64,000 nucleotides of DNA from an uncultured Bacteroidales bacterium (lineage in GTDB: Bacteria; Bacteroidota; Bacteroidia; Bacteroidales; Bacteroidaceae), in assembly GCA_902800305.1 (NCBI GenBank), contig CADCDP010000028.1:1-64000 (forward strand), written 5' to 3'. Below, piece after piece: positions 17,722 through 26,578 of this stretch. The notes under the pieces are model-generated. The model was not told the DNA's origin. It saw nothing but the letters and a program-made list of their open reading frames with translations, and did not search any database. Made by a program: the position numbers and the translations under genes. Positions within the stretch are counted from its first letter, which is position 1. Each line of letters opens with the position of its first letter.

Positions 17722-18585
17722 CTAACCCTCCCGATTTTCACGTTGGCGCACCGCTTCGTAGAGCAAGATGGCGGCTGAGACCGACACGTTGAGGGAGTCG
17801 AGCTTCCCCAACATGGGGATGCGGATATGGGCATCGGCAGCCTCGCGCCAGATGTCGGTCAGACCCGTCGATTCGGTGCCCATCACGAGGGCGGTGCCGC
17901 GACGCATATCGGTGTCGTAGTAAAGGTGGGAGTCCTGCAGTTGGGCGGTGAGAATCTGGATGTTGCGCTCCTTGAGGAAGGCGATGCACTCTTCCGAGGT
18001 GCAGGCCACACAAGGCACGGTGAAGACGGCACCGATGGAGGCGCGGATGACGTTGGGGTTGTAGAGGTCGGTCAGCGGGTCGCACACGATGACGGCATCG
18101 GCTTTGGCGGCATCTGCCGAGCGGAGGATGGCACCCAAGTTGCCGGGCTTCTCCACGCTTTCCACCACCACCAGCAAAGGATTCTCCGGTAGTTGCAGGT
18201 CTTCCAACGAGCGATACACCGCCTTCACGACCGCCGCGATACCCTCCGTGCCTTCCCGATAGACCATGTGTTTATAGGTTGCTGGAATCACCGTATAGAC
18301 CACCACACCCTCTTTCGTGTGATGGGTCTGGGCTACCTCTTCCGCCGTGAGTTCCACCTTCCCCACCATCTTCTCCATCATGGCCTTCGTTTCCTCGTCC
18401 TGCAGCTCGGGGCATTGGAAAAAGCACTGCACCTTCATCCCAGCATCGATGCAATGCTGTAGCTCTCGGCGTCCTTCCACGACAAACTGCTTCTTCTCTT
18501 TGCGCACCTTCGACTTCTGCTGCAGCGCACACACGTCCTTCACCTTCTGGTTCTTGGGACTCATAATGTAGTAAGTGGGTGTCAT
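17722..18585 (-). CDS. SpoU/TrmH-family RNA 2'-O-methyltransferase
   Basis: This enzyme methylates ribose in tRNA or rRNA using SAM. It has an N-terminal substrate-binding domain (KVRKEKKQFVVEGRRELQ) and the SPOUT knot: VESVEKPGNLGAILRSADAA (motif 1), NPNVIRASIGAVFTVP, VMGTESTGL (motif 2) and LDSLNVSVSAAILLYE (motif 3). The start at 18585 (MTPTYYIMSPKN) or 18564 (MSPKNQK) is chosen, because the longer reading frame up to 18795 is low-complexity Arg-rich sequence lying inside the dockerin codons of the upstream CotH gene. It starts 5 bases after that gene's stop. The RNA target is not determinable. Confidence 0.88.
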   Translation of the reverse strand: MTPTYYIMSPKNQKVKDVCALQQKSKVRKEKKQFVVEGRRELQHCIDAGMKVQCFFQCPELQDEETKAMMEKMVGKVELTAEEVAQTHHTKEGVVVYTVIPATYKHMVYREGTEGIAAVVKAVYRSLEDLQLPENPLLVVVESVEKPGNLGAILRSADAAKADAVIVCDPLTDLYNPNVIRASIGAVFTVPCVACTSEECIAFLKERNIQILTAQLQDSHLYYDTDMRRGTALVMGTESTGLTDIWREAADAHIRIPMLGKLDSLNVSVSAAILLYEAVRQRENREG

Positions 18586-18590
18586 AGGCT

Positions 18591-21020
18591 TTATTTCCCT
18601 AAGATAATGTTTACTAAGGAGGTAACGTCGCTGATGTTCACTTCGCCGTCGCAGTCCACGTCGGCAAAAGCGGTTCTTTCGGCGTTCCCCAAAATGATGT
18701 TGACGAGAGTGGTAACGTCGCTGATGTCCACGTTGCCATCGCCGTTCACGTCGCCGAAGATGCCGAAGCGGACATTGATGGCGAGCGACTGGCATTGGGG
18801 CATGGAAAAGGTGTAGGTATCACCCTTCACGAAGCGAGACTCCACGGTTCCGTCGGCGTTGGTCTGCACCACGTCCCAGCCCGCCACGTTCTTGCCCTCC
18901 TCCTCATGCGGCAAGGCATGAATGGTGAGGGTGCGGTTGGCGAAGAACTTCCCATCGAACAAGCCCTCCGACAGCTGCACGTCGTTCATCTTGATGTCGA
19001 TGCCGCCTCGTTCCTCCTCACTCAACTGCTGGTTGACAGTGAGCGGCGTGGGGGTGCCGAGACCGTAGAAGTCGGCCAGATAATCGTAGAATATTGCGGT
19101 ACGGGCGATGAGCCACTCCTGGGCTCTGGTCATTTCCTGTTCGTAGGTAGCCCACTCCCACTCTGGGTCAATCAGCGTATAGTGGTAGGGGAATTCTGTC
19201 TTAATCTGCTCGTACATGGGTTCCCACACCTTCCACGTACCTCTGAAGTTCAAGAAGTCACCCATGTAGATGGCAGCACGATCGAAGAATCTGTTACGGA
19301 AAGTTACGTCCTCCATCAAGCGTCGGAACAGCAGCGCCGCTGAGGGTACATTCCCCCACTTGCAATAAGAGTCATAGTTGGGGTCGTAAATCCACTTGAT
19401 GGTGTTGAAGGTGGCAGGATAGTCCTTTCTAAATCCCATACCCAAATCTGTGTCTTTGGCGATGACGCGCCAGCGGCCTCCCTGCGTGCGTGGTCGCCAG
19501 AAGACGATGTTGTTGCCTGGAAAGTCCAGATTATTGTAGTAGAGGTCCATCAACATGATGTTCATGAATTCGTAGCAGTCTATCCACTTCTCGTATTCTG
19601 CCCACGTGTGGCCCGCTTGGTTGTAGAAATTCTTGAAAGAATTCCAATTGACCATAGTGCCTTCCTTCAGCTCCGTCCAGTTCTCTATCAAGTCGATGTC
19701 CTCCAGTCCGTCGTAGTTCGTGAAGATGTTGTCCTCGTTGCTCCGCTCACGAATATTCAGGATACCCGTATATTCACCGTTGATATAGACCACCGTCGGT
19801 CGCCATGCCTGCCAGTCAATGTCGGTGTGCGTTGCCATGGTGCGCTGCATGACGGCATCCCGTATATATAGGTGTTCGTAGTCGTTGCCACCGTTGCGAA
19901 GGCCGATGGATTTGTAGGTGTCCATCCCTGGTCTCTGATCGGGGAAGAACTCGTACTTCAGTCTTTTCTTTCCGAATCGCTTATTGGCGTAAAACGCGAG
20001 TGACTTTCTCTTGAACATACGTGTTTTATTGCCCATGACACGGGTTTCGCCCAACTGATTGATGACGCTGGCTTCCCCCTCATCCACGAACAGCTCAATG
20101 TTGGCAGGTCGTCGCCAATCGTACTCGTAGTTTTTCTTTTGATAGTTGTAGTTGCCTTCCACATAGATGCCTATCTTGGAGTCGTACAGGTACTTATTTT
20201 TCGTTAGGATAGACACCACGGGCAGGGTCATCTCGCGTGGGAAGAAGATGTATGACTGTGCGGTGGAGCAGGGCGATAGCCATCCCGTGCAGAAGAGCTT
20301 GGCGCGAATCACATGGGTGTCGTTCATCACGATAGGCTCCGTATAGAGGGGACTGGTTGCGGTCGGTTCGCTACCATCGAGGGTGTAGCGAATCTGGGTG
20401 CCTTCGGGACTATCTTCGGGCAGGGACAATTCAAGCGTGAGTGTCTTTCCTGCACCCGTCAGCACTCGACCGTGCTCGCTGAACACCGGATCGCCCAGCA
20501 CGTTTTCGCAGATAGTGCCGCAGTTGGCCTGCCCCGGTGTCGGCACAGCCATGTAGCCCCATCGTTCGTTCCCGTCCGTCAGTCGCCCGTAGGCGATGTT
20601 GGGCGCAGGTTGCTTGGCCAGCTTCTCCACCTTGTCCACCAGTTGTCCGTTACGGAAAAGGTAAACCGACCCACCTTTGCCCGATTCGAGTCGGAAGGAG
20701 GCGTGCCGACCCGTAGATTCCTTGTCGCAGTAAATCAGCTGGCGACCCTTGGCCGCTATACTCAGCTGGGGCAGCTTCCACGCTTCGCTGGGATTTTCGC
20801 TAATTCCGATGCTGTATTGGTTGAGGTTAATGGCGGAAGTGCCTGTATTGTACAGTTCCACCCACGAGTCGGGGAATTGATTGAGGTCATCCATGATGCA
20901 GTCCACGTTCGACTGCATCAACTCGTTCAGAATCACTTGGGCACGACTTCCCGTCGTGACCGAAAACAGAATGAGGGAAAAGAACAATAGCCTCATTCGA
21001 AGAATGTAAAAACTTGTCAT
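18591..21020 (-). CDS. LTD/CotH-domain secreted protein with dockerin repeats
   Basis: This 809-residue secreted protein has a signal peptide (start at 21020, or 20996 at MRLLFFSLIL), a lamin-tail domain (VILNELMQSN…DSWVELYNTG, about 28-75), a chitobiase C-terminal-like domain (IRYTLDGSEPTATSPLYTEP, about 204-223) and a CotH kinase-like domain (about 255-640, with GNDYEHLYIRDAVMQR, VVYINGEYTGILNIRERSNE and DTDLGMGF). The C-terminus has two dockerin repeats (GDVNGDGNVDISDVTTLVNI and ADVDCDGEVNISDVTSLVNI). CotH homologues phosphorylate proteins, and dockerin-CotH proteins occur in fibre-degrading bacteria. Its close paralogue is next upstream but ends differently. Confidence 0.87.
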   Translation of the reverse strand: MTSFYILRMRLLFFSLILFSVTTGSRAQVILNELMQSNVDCIMDDLNQFPDSWVELYNTGTSAINLNQYSIGISENPSEAWKLPQLSIAAKGRQLIYCDKESTGRHASFRLESGKGGSVYLFRNGQLVDKVEKLAKQPAPNIAYGRLTDGNERWGYMAVPTPGQANCGTICENVLGDPVFSEHGRVLTGAGKTLTLELSLPEDSPEGTQIRYTLDGSEPTATSPLYTEPIVMNDTHVIRAKLFCTGWLSPCSTAQSYIFFPREMTLPVVSILTKNKYLYDSKIGIYVEGNYNYQKKNYEYDWRRPANIELFVDEGEASVINQLGETRVMGNKTRMFKRKSLAFYANKRFGKKRLKYEFFPDQRPGMDTYKSIGLRNGGNDYEHLYIRDAVMQRTMATHTDIDWQAWRPTVVYINGEYTGILNIRERSNEDNIFTNYDGLEDIDLIENWTELKEGTMVNWNSFKNFYNQAGHTWAEYEKWIDCYEFMNIMLMDLYYNNLDFPGNNIVFWRPRTQGGRWRVIAKDTDLGMGFRKDYPATFNTIKWIYDPNYDSYCKWGNVPSAALLFRRLMEDVTFRNRFFDRAAIYMGDFLNFRGTWKVWEPMYEQIKTEFPYHYTLIDPEWEWATYEQEMTRAQEWLIARTAIFYDYLADFYGLGTPTPLTVNQQLSEEERGGIDIKMNDVQLSEGLFDGKFFANRTLTIHALPHEEEGKNVAGWDVVQTNADGTVESRFVKGDTYTFSMPQCQSLAINVRFGIFGDVNGDGNVDISDVTTLVNIILGNAERTAFADVDCDGEVNISDVTSLVNIILGK

Positions 21021-21072
21021 TGTGTTAAGTAGATAAACAACTTCTTCTGTAGTAAGTAGTTGGAGTTTTTAA

Positions 21073-21162
21073 AAGGTCAAAGAATTTTAAGGATTTAAAG
21101 AAATAAGAATTCCGCAAGCGGCACCCTGCATAGCTCTCTAAATTCTTTAAATTCTATGACTT
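21073..21162. repeat. Interspersed palindromic element, copy D (short)
   Basis: It starts aaggtcaaagaattttaagg and ends attctatgactt. Between them lies only aattccgcaagcggcaccct and gcatagctctc. It is a core-deleted copy lying between the two CotH genes. Confidence 0.8.
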
Positions 21163-21217
21163 AAAAAAGCTTTGACTACATAACTGCTTCAGAAAGTTGA
21201 GTTTTTTGTATCATTGT

Positions 21218-23602
21218 TTATTGTATTACTTTGTACACTTTTCCGTTCGCACCACGCACGATGTTCAGGCCCTTCTGGAGGCGGCTCTGGCGGATGCCTC
21301 GGATGTCGTAGATGGCGGCAGGGGCATCGGGGGAGCTTTCGGTGATGTCGGCGATGGCATCGACCACGCCGAAGCGGGCGGTGATGGAGAGGGATTTGCA
21401 GTCGGGCATGAAGAAGGTGTAGGTGTCGCCCTCCACGCCAAACATCTTCACGCTGCCGTTCGTGCTGGTCTGCACCACATTCCAGCCCGTCACGCCACGC
21501 CCGTCGTGGGGATGGGCTTGCAAGGTGATGGCTCGGTTGATGAAGAACTGCCCGTCGAACACGCCTGTGGATAGCGGCACACCGTTCACTTCGATGTCAG
21601 CATACGGTAGGTCTTCGGGTCGCACAGCCTTGTTGATGGTGAACTTGACGGGCTTCCCAACGTCGTAGTATTCAGACAGATGCTTGTAGAAGTAATTCGT
21701 TCGCGACTTGAGCCAGCTCTTCGCTTGCGACAGTTCGTCGTTGTAGTTGGGCCACCACTGGTTAATCAGTTTGCGGTGGTTGGGGTACTCCGTCTGAATC
21801 GTCTCGTACATCGGCTCCCACACCGCCCATGTGCCGTCGAAGTTGAGGAAGTCGCCCACGTAGATGGCAGCGCGGTCGAGAAACTCACGCTGAAACGTCT
21901 CGTCCTCCATGAGTCGGCGGAAAAGGCGCGTATGCTCGTAGCCGTTCGCCCAAGCATAGTTGGGGTCGTAGTTGGGGTCGTTTATCCAAGCAATGCTGTT
22001 GACCGACGACGAGGTGCCGTACAGACCCAAACCGAAGTCGGTGTCCTTCGCCACCACGCGCCAACGTCCACCCTCCGCACGGGGTCGCCAAAAGACGATG
22101 TTGTTGCCTGGAAAGTCCTGATTATTAAAGTAGAGGTTCATCACCATGATGTTGATAAACTCGTGGCAATCCATCCATTCCTCATACTCGTCCCACGTGT
22201 GGCCGTGCTCGTTGTAGAAGGCCTGAAACTCCTTCCAGTTGTCCATCGTGCCAGCCTTCAGTTCCGACCAGTTCTCCACCATGTCGATGTCCTCCAGATG
22301 GTCGTAGTTCGTCCAGATGTTGTCCTCGTTGCTCCGCTCGCGGATATTGAGGATGCCCTTGTAGATGCCGTTGATATACACCACCGCCGGTCGCCACGCC
22401 TGCCAGTCGAGGTCAACGTGTTGAGCCACGGAGCGTTGGACGATGGCATCGCGCATATAGAGATAGTCGAAGTCGTTGCCCGCGTTGCGCAGGATGATGG
22501 ACTTATAGGTGTCCAGCCCTGGCTTCTGGTCGGGGAAAAACTCATACTTGAAACGTTTCTTCCCGAAGCGTTTGTGGGCGTAGAAGGCTTGCGACTTCAG
22601 TTTGGAGCCGCGTGTGGCACCGCCCTGGATGCGCGTCTCACACAGTTGGTTGATGACGCTCGTGTCGCCCAATCCGACGAACAGTTCGAAGTTAGCAGGT
22701 CGCCGCCAGTTGTACTCGTAGTTCCTCTTGGTGGAGCTGTAGTTGCCATCCACGTAGATGCCTATTTTTGAGTCGTTTAGGTACTTGTTATCCGTCAAGA
22801 TGGACACCACCGGCAGGGTCATCTCGCGAGGGAAGAAGATGAACGACTCGACCCTCGAACGGGGTGAGAGCCAAGCGGCACAGAAGCACTTGGCACGTAT
22901 CACACGGGTGGAGGCGACGGTCAAGGCTCCCTGATAGAGCGGGCTGGACTGAGTTGGCTCGCTACCGTCGAAAGTGTATCGGATTTCGGTGCCTTCGGGA
23001 CTACCTTCGGGCACGGAAAGCTGCAACCGAATGGAGGGATGACCCACCTGCACCACCTGTCCATGATGGCTGAACACGGGGTCGCCCAAGATGTTCTCGC
23101 ACGTCTCCCCGCAGTTGGCCTCCTTGGGCGTCGGCACAGCCATATAGCCCCACTCCTTCTCGCCGTCGGTGCGTCGTCCGTAGGCGATGTTGGGAGCAGG
23201 TTGCTTGGGCAGTTCCACCACTTTGTCCTCTACCTGACCTTTATAGAACAGATAGACCGACCCGCCCTTCCCCGATTCGAGTCGGAAAGGGGCGTGCATT
23301 CCCACATTCTCTTTGTCGCAATAGACCAGTGTGCGCGATTTTGGCGGCAGATACTGTCGGGGCAAGGTCCACGCCTCGTCGGGGTTGTCGCTCAGGCCGA
23401 TGCTGTAGAGACTCAAATCCATGGCGATGATGCCCTTGTTGTAGAGTTCCACCCACGAGTCGGGAAACTCGTTGCGGTCGTCCATCACGCAGTCGATGTT
23501 CGACTGCATCAGCTCGTTCAGTACCACCTGTGCCCGAACGCCCACCACCGCCAGCATCAGCAGCAGCGTGAGGTATATCTTTTTCCGTGTTGTCGTCTTC
23601 AT
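21218..23602 (-). CDS. LTD/CotH-domain secreted protein with sorting-like tail
   Basis: This paralogue of the protein at 18591-21020, about 794 residues from the start at 23602 (MKTTTRKKIYLTLLLMLAVVG), has the same order: signal peptide, lamin-tail domain (VVLNELMQSN…DSWVELYNKG), chitobiase C-terminal-like domain (IRYTFDGSEPTQSSPLYQG) and CotH domain (GNDFDYLYMRDAIVQR, VVYINGIYKGILNIRERSNE). Instead of dockerins it ends AAIYDIRGIRQ…LQKGLNIVRG…KVYKVIQ, the tail also seen on the M6 protease at 11606. A TACCTTTG promoter box lies upstream. The upstream ATG at 23623 would add seven residues. Confidence 0.87.
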   Translation of the reverse strand: MKTTTRKKIYLTLLLMLAVVGVRAQVVLNELMQSNIDCVMDDRNEFPDSWVELYNKGIIAMDLSLYSIGLSDNPDEAWTLPRQYLPPKSRTLVYCDKENVGMHAPFRLESGKGGSVYLFYKGQVEDKVVELPKQPAPNIAYGRRTDGEKEWGYMAVPTPKEANCGETCENILGDPVFSHHGQVVQVGHPSIRLQLSVPEGSPEGTEIRYTFDGSEPTQSSPLYQGALTVASTRVIRAKCFCAAWLSPRSRVESFIFFPREMTLPVVSILTDNKYLNDSKIGIYVDGNYSSTKRNYEYNWRRPANFELFVGLGDTSVINQLCETRIQGGATRGSKLKSQAFYAHKRFGKKRFKYEFFPDQKPGLDTYKSIILRNAGNDFDYLYMRDAIVQRSVAQHVDLDWQAWRPAVVYINGIYKGILNIRERSNEDNIWTNYDHLEDIDMVENWSELKAGTMDNWKEFQAFYNEHGHTWDEYEEWMDCHEFINIMVMNLYFNNQDFPGNNIVFWRPRAEGGRWRVVAKDTDFGLGLYGTSSSVNSIAWINDPNYDPNYAWANGYEHTRLFRRLMEDETFQREFLDRAAIYVGDFLNFDGTWAVWEPMYETIQTEYPNHRKLINQWWPNYNDELSQAKSWLKSRTNYFYKHLSEYYDVGKPVKFTINKAVRPEDLPYADIEVNGVPLSTGVFDGQFFINRAITLQAHPHDGRGVTGWNVVQTSTNGSVKMFGVEGDTYTFFMPDCKSLSITARFGVVDAIADITESSPDAPAAIYDIRGIRQSRLQKGLNIVRGANGKVYKVIQ

Positions 23603-23644
23603 AAAAAACAGGCAGGATGTCACGCCATCAGCGCAAATCCACTA

Positions 23645-23652
23645 CAAAGGTA
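23645..23652 (-). promoter_or_regulatory. TACCTTTG -7 box of the CotH gene
   Basis: On the minus strand TACCTTTG stands 43 bases upstream of the start at 23602. It matches the Bacteroidetes consensus. It is divergent from the GH3 promoter. Confidence 0.5.
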
Positions 23653-23726
23653 CGACAAAAATCTCTTTTTTATAACAGTCGTTCACTTTTTCTTCACATT
23701 TGTTTTCGTTTTTAGGAAGAAAACCT

Positions 23727-23734
23727 TACATTTG
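23727..23734 (+). promoter_or_regulatory. TACATTTG -7 box of the GH3 gene
   Basis: TACATTTG fits the consensus and precedes the ATG at 23781 by 46 bases. A TTTG at 23699-23702 is 24 bases upstream, a little far for a -33 element. Confidence 0.45.
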
Positions 23735-23780
23735 TCTGTTTTTTTGAACAGTAATTAACAATACTAACTACCTAAACGAA

Positions 23781-26312
23781 ATGCGACAAAGCCTTTTCAA
23801 GGAGATGCGCCCAGAGGGGCTGCTCCGTAGCACCACAACCGCACCCGACGGGTGCGATGAAGCGTACCCGTCGGGTACGACGTGCCGCACCCGACGGGTA
23901 CGATTTTCGCCCTCCCTCAAACGCATGTTTATGGCAACTTCATTGACCCTGGCAGCACTCACAGCAAGTGCCCAAACTTCTCTCCCCGTCTATCAAGACG
24001 AGTCGAAACCGTTAGAAGAGCGTGTGCAGGACGCACTCAACCGCATGACCTTGGAGGAAAAGTGCCGGTTGAGTTATGCACAAAGCAAGTTCTCCAGCCC
24101 TGGTGTGCCCCGGCTGGGCATCCCCGAACTGTACATGAGCGACGGCCCTCACGGGGTGCGTCCCGAAATCATGTGGAACGCATGGGACTGGGCTGGTTGG
24201 ACCAACGACGGTTGCACGGCCTTTCCTGCGCTGACCTGTCTGGCCGCCACGTGGAATCCGGAGCTGGCGTTGCTCTACGGCAAGAACGTGGGCGAAGAGG
24301 CTCGCTACCGTGAGAAGGACGTGCTCTTAGGACCTGGCGTGAACATCTACCGCACCCCGTTGAACGGGCGCAACTTCGAGTACATGGGCGAAGACCCCCT
24401 CTTGTCGGGCATCATGGCTGGCGAGTGGATTCGTGGTTTGCAGACGAACGGCGTGGCTTGCTGCATCAAGCATTACGTGCTGAACGACCAAGAGGAGTTC
24501 CGTGGACATGTCGATGTGAAGGTGAGCGACCGTGCCCTCTACGAAATCTACCTGCGTCCCTTCCAAATCGCCATCGAACGCGGCGATGCGTGGAGCTTGA
24601 TGAGCTCGTACAATAAGTACCGTGGCATCCATTGCGGACACAACCCCTACACGCTCAACGACATCCTGAAGGGCGAATGGGGCTTCAAGGGGGCTGTCAT
24701 CAGCGACTGGGGTGCTGCCCACGACACGAAGCAGGCGGCGCTCTATGGACTGGACTTGGAGATGGGTTCTTACACCAACGGCCTTTCTACCGAGGCGACG
24801 GGCTTCGGCTACGATGATTACTACTTGGGTAAGAACTATTTGGAAATGGCGAAGAAGGGGGAAATCCCGATGGAGGTGGTGAACGACAAGGCGGGCCGTA
24901 TGCTGCGTTTGCTCTTCCGCACCGCCATGAACACGAAGAAGCCGTTCGGCTCTATCCGCACGGCGGAACACGCTGCGACTAACCGTCTCATTGCGGAGGA
25001 AGGTATCGTGCTGCTGAAGAATGAGCCGGTGAAGGCCAAGGGGGAAAACACCTCGGCACGGCTGCTGCCGATTGAGGCATCGAAGTATAAGACGGTGCTC
25101 GTGGTGGGCGATAATGCCACCAAGCCCCTCACCCCAGGTGGTGGCTCGTCGGAGCTGAAGGCTGAAGACGAGGTGAGTGCCTTGCGCGGCATCCGTGAGC
25201 GTTTCAGCAAGGAATGGACGATTCTCCATGCACAGGGCTACGAAAGTGGTGCCAGCCGTTTCGACGGTGCCGACTCCATCCCCGAAGAAAAGCAGAAGGC
25301 GCTCTACAACGAGGCCATCGAAAAGGCAAAGAAGGCAGACCTTATTATATATATAGGTGGTCTGAACAAGAACCACTACGAGGACTGCGAGGGTGGCGAC
25401 CGCCGTTTCTACAATATGTCGTACAACCAGGACAAGCTCATCGCCGACCTCATCGCCATCCAGCCCAAGACCATCGTGGTCATCACGAGCGGTAACGCTG
25501 TGGCGATGCCTTGGCTGAAGCAGACGCCGGCACTGGTGCAGAACTGGTATCTGGGCAGCGAGGCGGGACACGCTTTGGCTGCCGTGCTGAGCGGCGACGT
25601 GTGCCCCAGCGGTAAGACGGTGTTCACCTATGCCGAGAAGTTGGAGGACTATCCAGCGCACCGTTTCGGTCTGGTGGGCTACCCGGGTGTGGAGCCAAAG
25701 GATATGCCTAAGCTGTTCCAGTATGGCGACGAAAACCCGAAATCGGCTGACCTCTTGGCGAACTTCACGAAGAACCAGAAGGCCATCCCATCGGCACTGA
25801 GCAACGCCCATCTGAACACGGATTTCGATGCCTGCACCCACGACGGCAAGGGCAACGAGCAGCAAGTCTATGCCGAGGACATCCTGACGGGCTACCGCTA
25901 CTTCGAGACCCAGAAGCAGCCTGTGGTGTTCCCCTTCGGCTACGGACTGAGCTACACGACGTTCCGATACAGCAATCCGACCATCTCGACCCGTCGCATC
26001 ACGAAGGACAGTAGTGTGACGGTGACCATCGACGTGACCAACACGGGCAGTCGAACGGGCAAGGAGGTGGTGCAGCTCTACGTGGGCGACGACAAGGCCA
26101 GCGTGGTGCGTCCAGCCAAGGAACTGCGTGGTTTCCAGAAGGTGGAACTGCAACCAGGCGAGACCCGCACAGTGAGCTTCGTCATCACGGTGGACGACCT
26201 CAAGTTCTTCGACGAGGACAAGCATGAGTGGGTGGCAGAGCCAGGCGGCTTCAAAGCGTTCATCGGTGCCAGCGTGGCTGACATCAAGGCCACACTGCCG
26301 TTTGTGCTGTAA
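23781..26312 (+). CDS. GH3 beta-glucosidase/glycosidase
   Basis: This is a secreted or periplasmic glycosidase acting on oligosaccharide ends, probably beta-glucosides. It has the GH3 N-terminal barrel with SDGPHGVRPE, KHYVLNDQEEFRGHVDV and the nucleophile Asp in GAVISDWGAAHD (residue 309 from this start). A C-terminal alpha/beta domain and a fibronectin-III-like domain (VTIDVTNTGSRTGKEVVQLYVG) follow. The hydrophobic signal segment begins at MFMATSLTLAALTASAQ (codon at 23925). The 48 residues before it are read through a three-part palindromic element (23840-23907). A start at 23925 is possible but gives no basic residues before the hydrophobic core, so 23781 is kept. In context it would finish gluco-oligosaccharides from glucomannan. 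Confidence 0.9.
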   Translation: MRQSLFKEMRPEGLLRSTTTAPDGCDEAYPSGTTCRTRRVRFSPSLKRMFMATSLTLAALTASAQTSLPVYQDESKPLEERVQDALNRMTLEEKCRLSYAQSKFSSPGVPRLGIPELYMSDGPHGVRPEIMWNAWDWAGWTNDGCTAFPALTCLAATWNPELALLYGKNVGEEARYREKDVLLGPGVNIYRTPLNGRNFEYMGEDPLLSGIMAGEWIRGLQTNGVACCIKHYVLNDQEEFRGHVDVKVSDRALYEIYLRPFQIAIERGDAWSLMSSYNKYRGIHCGHNPYTLNDILKGEWGFKGAVISDWGAAHDTKQAALYGLDLEMGSYTNGLSTEATGFGYDDYYLGKNYLEMAKKGEIPMEVVNDKAGRMLRLLFRTAMNTKKPFGSIRTAEHAATNRLIAEEGIVLLKNEPVKAKGENTSARLLPIEASKYKTVLVVGDNATKPLTPGGGSSELKAEDEVSALRGIRERFSKEWTILHAQGYESGASRFDGADSIPEEKQKALYNEAIEKAKKADLIIYIGGLNKNHYEDCEGGDRRFYNMSYNQDKLIADLIAIQPKTIVVITSGNAVAMPWLKQTPALVQNWYLGSEAGHALAAVLSGDVCPSGKTVFTYAEKLEDYPAHRFGLVGYPGVEPKDMPKLFQYGDENPKSADLLANFTKNQKAIPSALSNAHLNTDFDACTHDGKGNEQQVYAEDILTGYRYFETQKQPVVFPFGYGLSYTTFRYSNPTISTRRITKDSSVTVTIDVTNTGSRTGKEVVQLYVGDDKASVVRPAKELRGFQKVELQPGETRTVSFVITVDDLKFFDEDKHEWVAEPGGFKAFIGASVADIKATLPFVL
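23840..23907. repeat. Triple palindrome CGCACCCGACGGGTGCG, copy 1 (inside GH3 reading frame)
   Basis: Three 17-base palindromes of the form CG(C/T)ACCCG(A/T)CGGGT(G/A)CG follow one another with short spacers. The same triple, in reverse orientation, occurs at 38602-38672. Here it lies in frame ahead of the signal peptide core of the GH3 gene. Confidence 0.88.
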
Positions 26313-26336
26313 GGGAGAGGACAAAGTTTTTTACAA

Positions 26337-26522
26337 TCAGAGAATTTTAAGAATTAAAAGAGCCATGCGGCAAGTAGAAGAATTCGCCTTCGGCGCGGAG
26401 AATTGGAAGAACCATGCGGCTCATTTCCAAACGTCGCGTCAGCTTCTTAGAATTCTCAGCCGCTTGCGGAATTCTTACCTCGCCGCATGGCTCTTAAAAC
26501 TCTTAAAATTCTTTGACCTTTA
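26337..26522. repeat. Interspersed palindromic element, copy E
   Basis: It starts tcagagaattttaagaatta and ends cttaaaattctttgacctt, with inner gccatgcgg…ccgcatggc and gccttcggcgc/gccgcttgcgg hairpins. It fills the gap between GH3 and susC-like genes. Confidence 0.85.
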
Positions 26523-26578
26523 AAAACTCCCCCAAAGTGACACAAAACTTTATTCACTAACTATATTAACTTAACTTT

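Noticed and set aside
18585..18795. Longer N-terminus for the SpoU/TrmH methyltransferase
   Set aside because: The extra residues are Arg/His-rich and lie inside the dockerin codons of the CotH gene. The family starts near MTPTYYIMSPKN or MSPKNQK.
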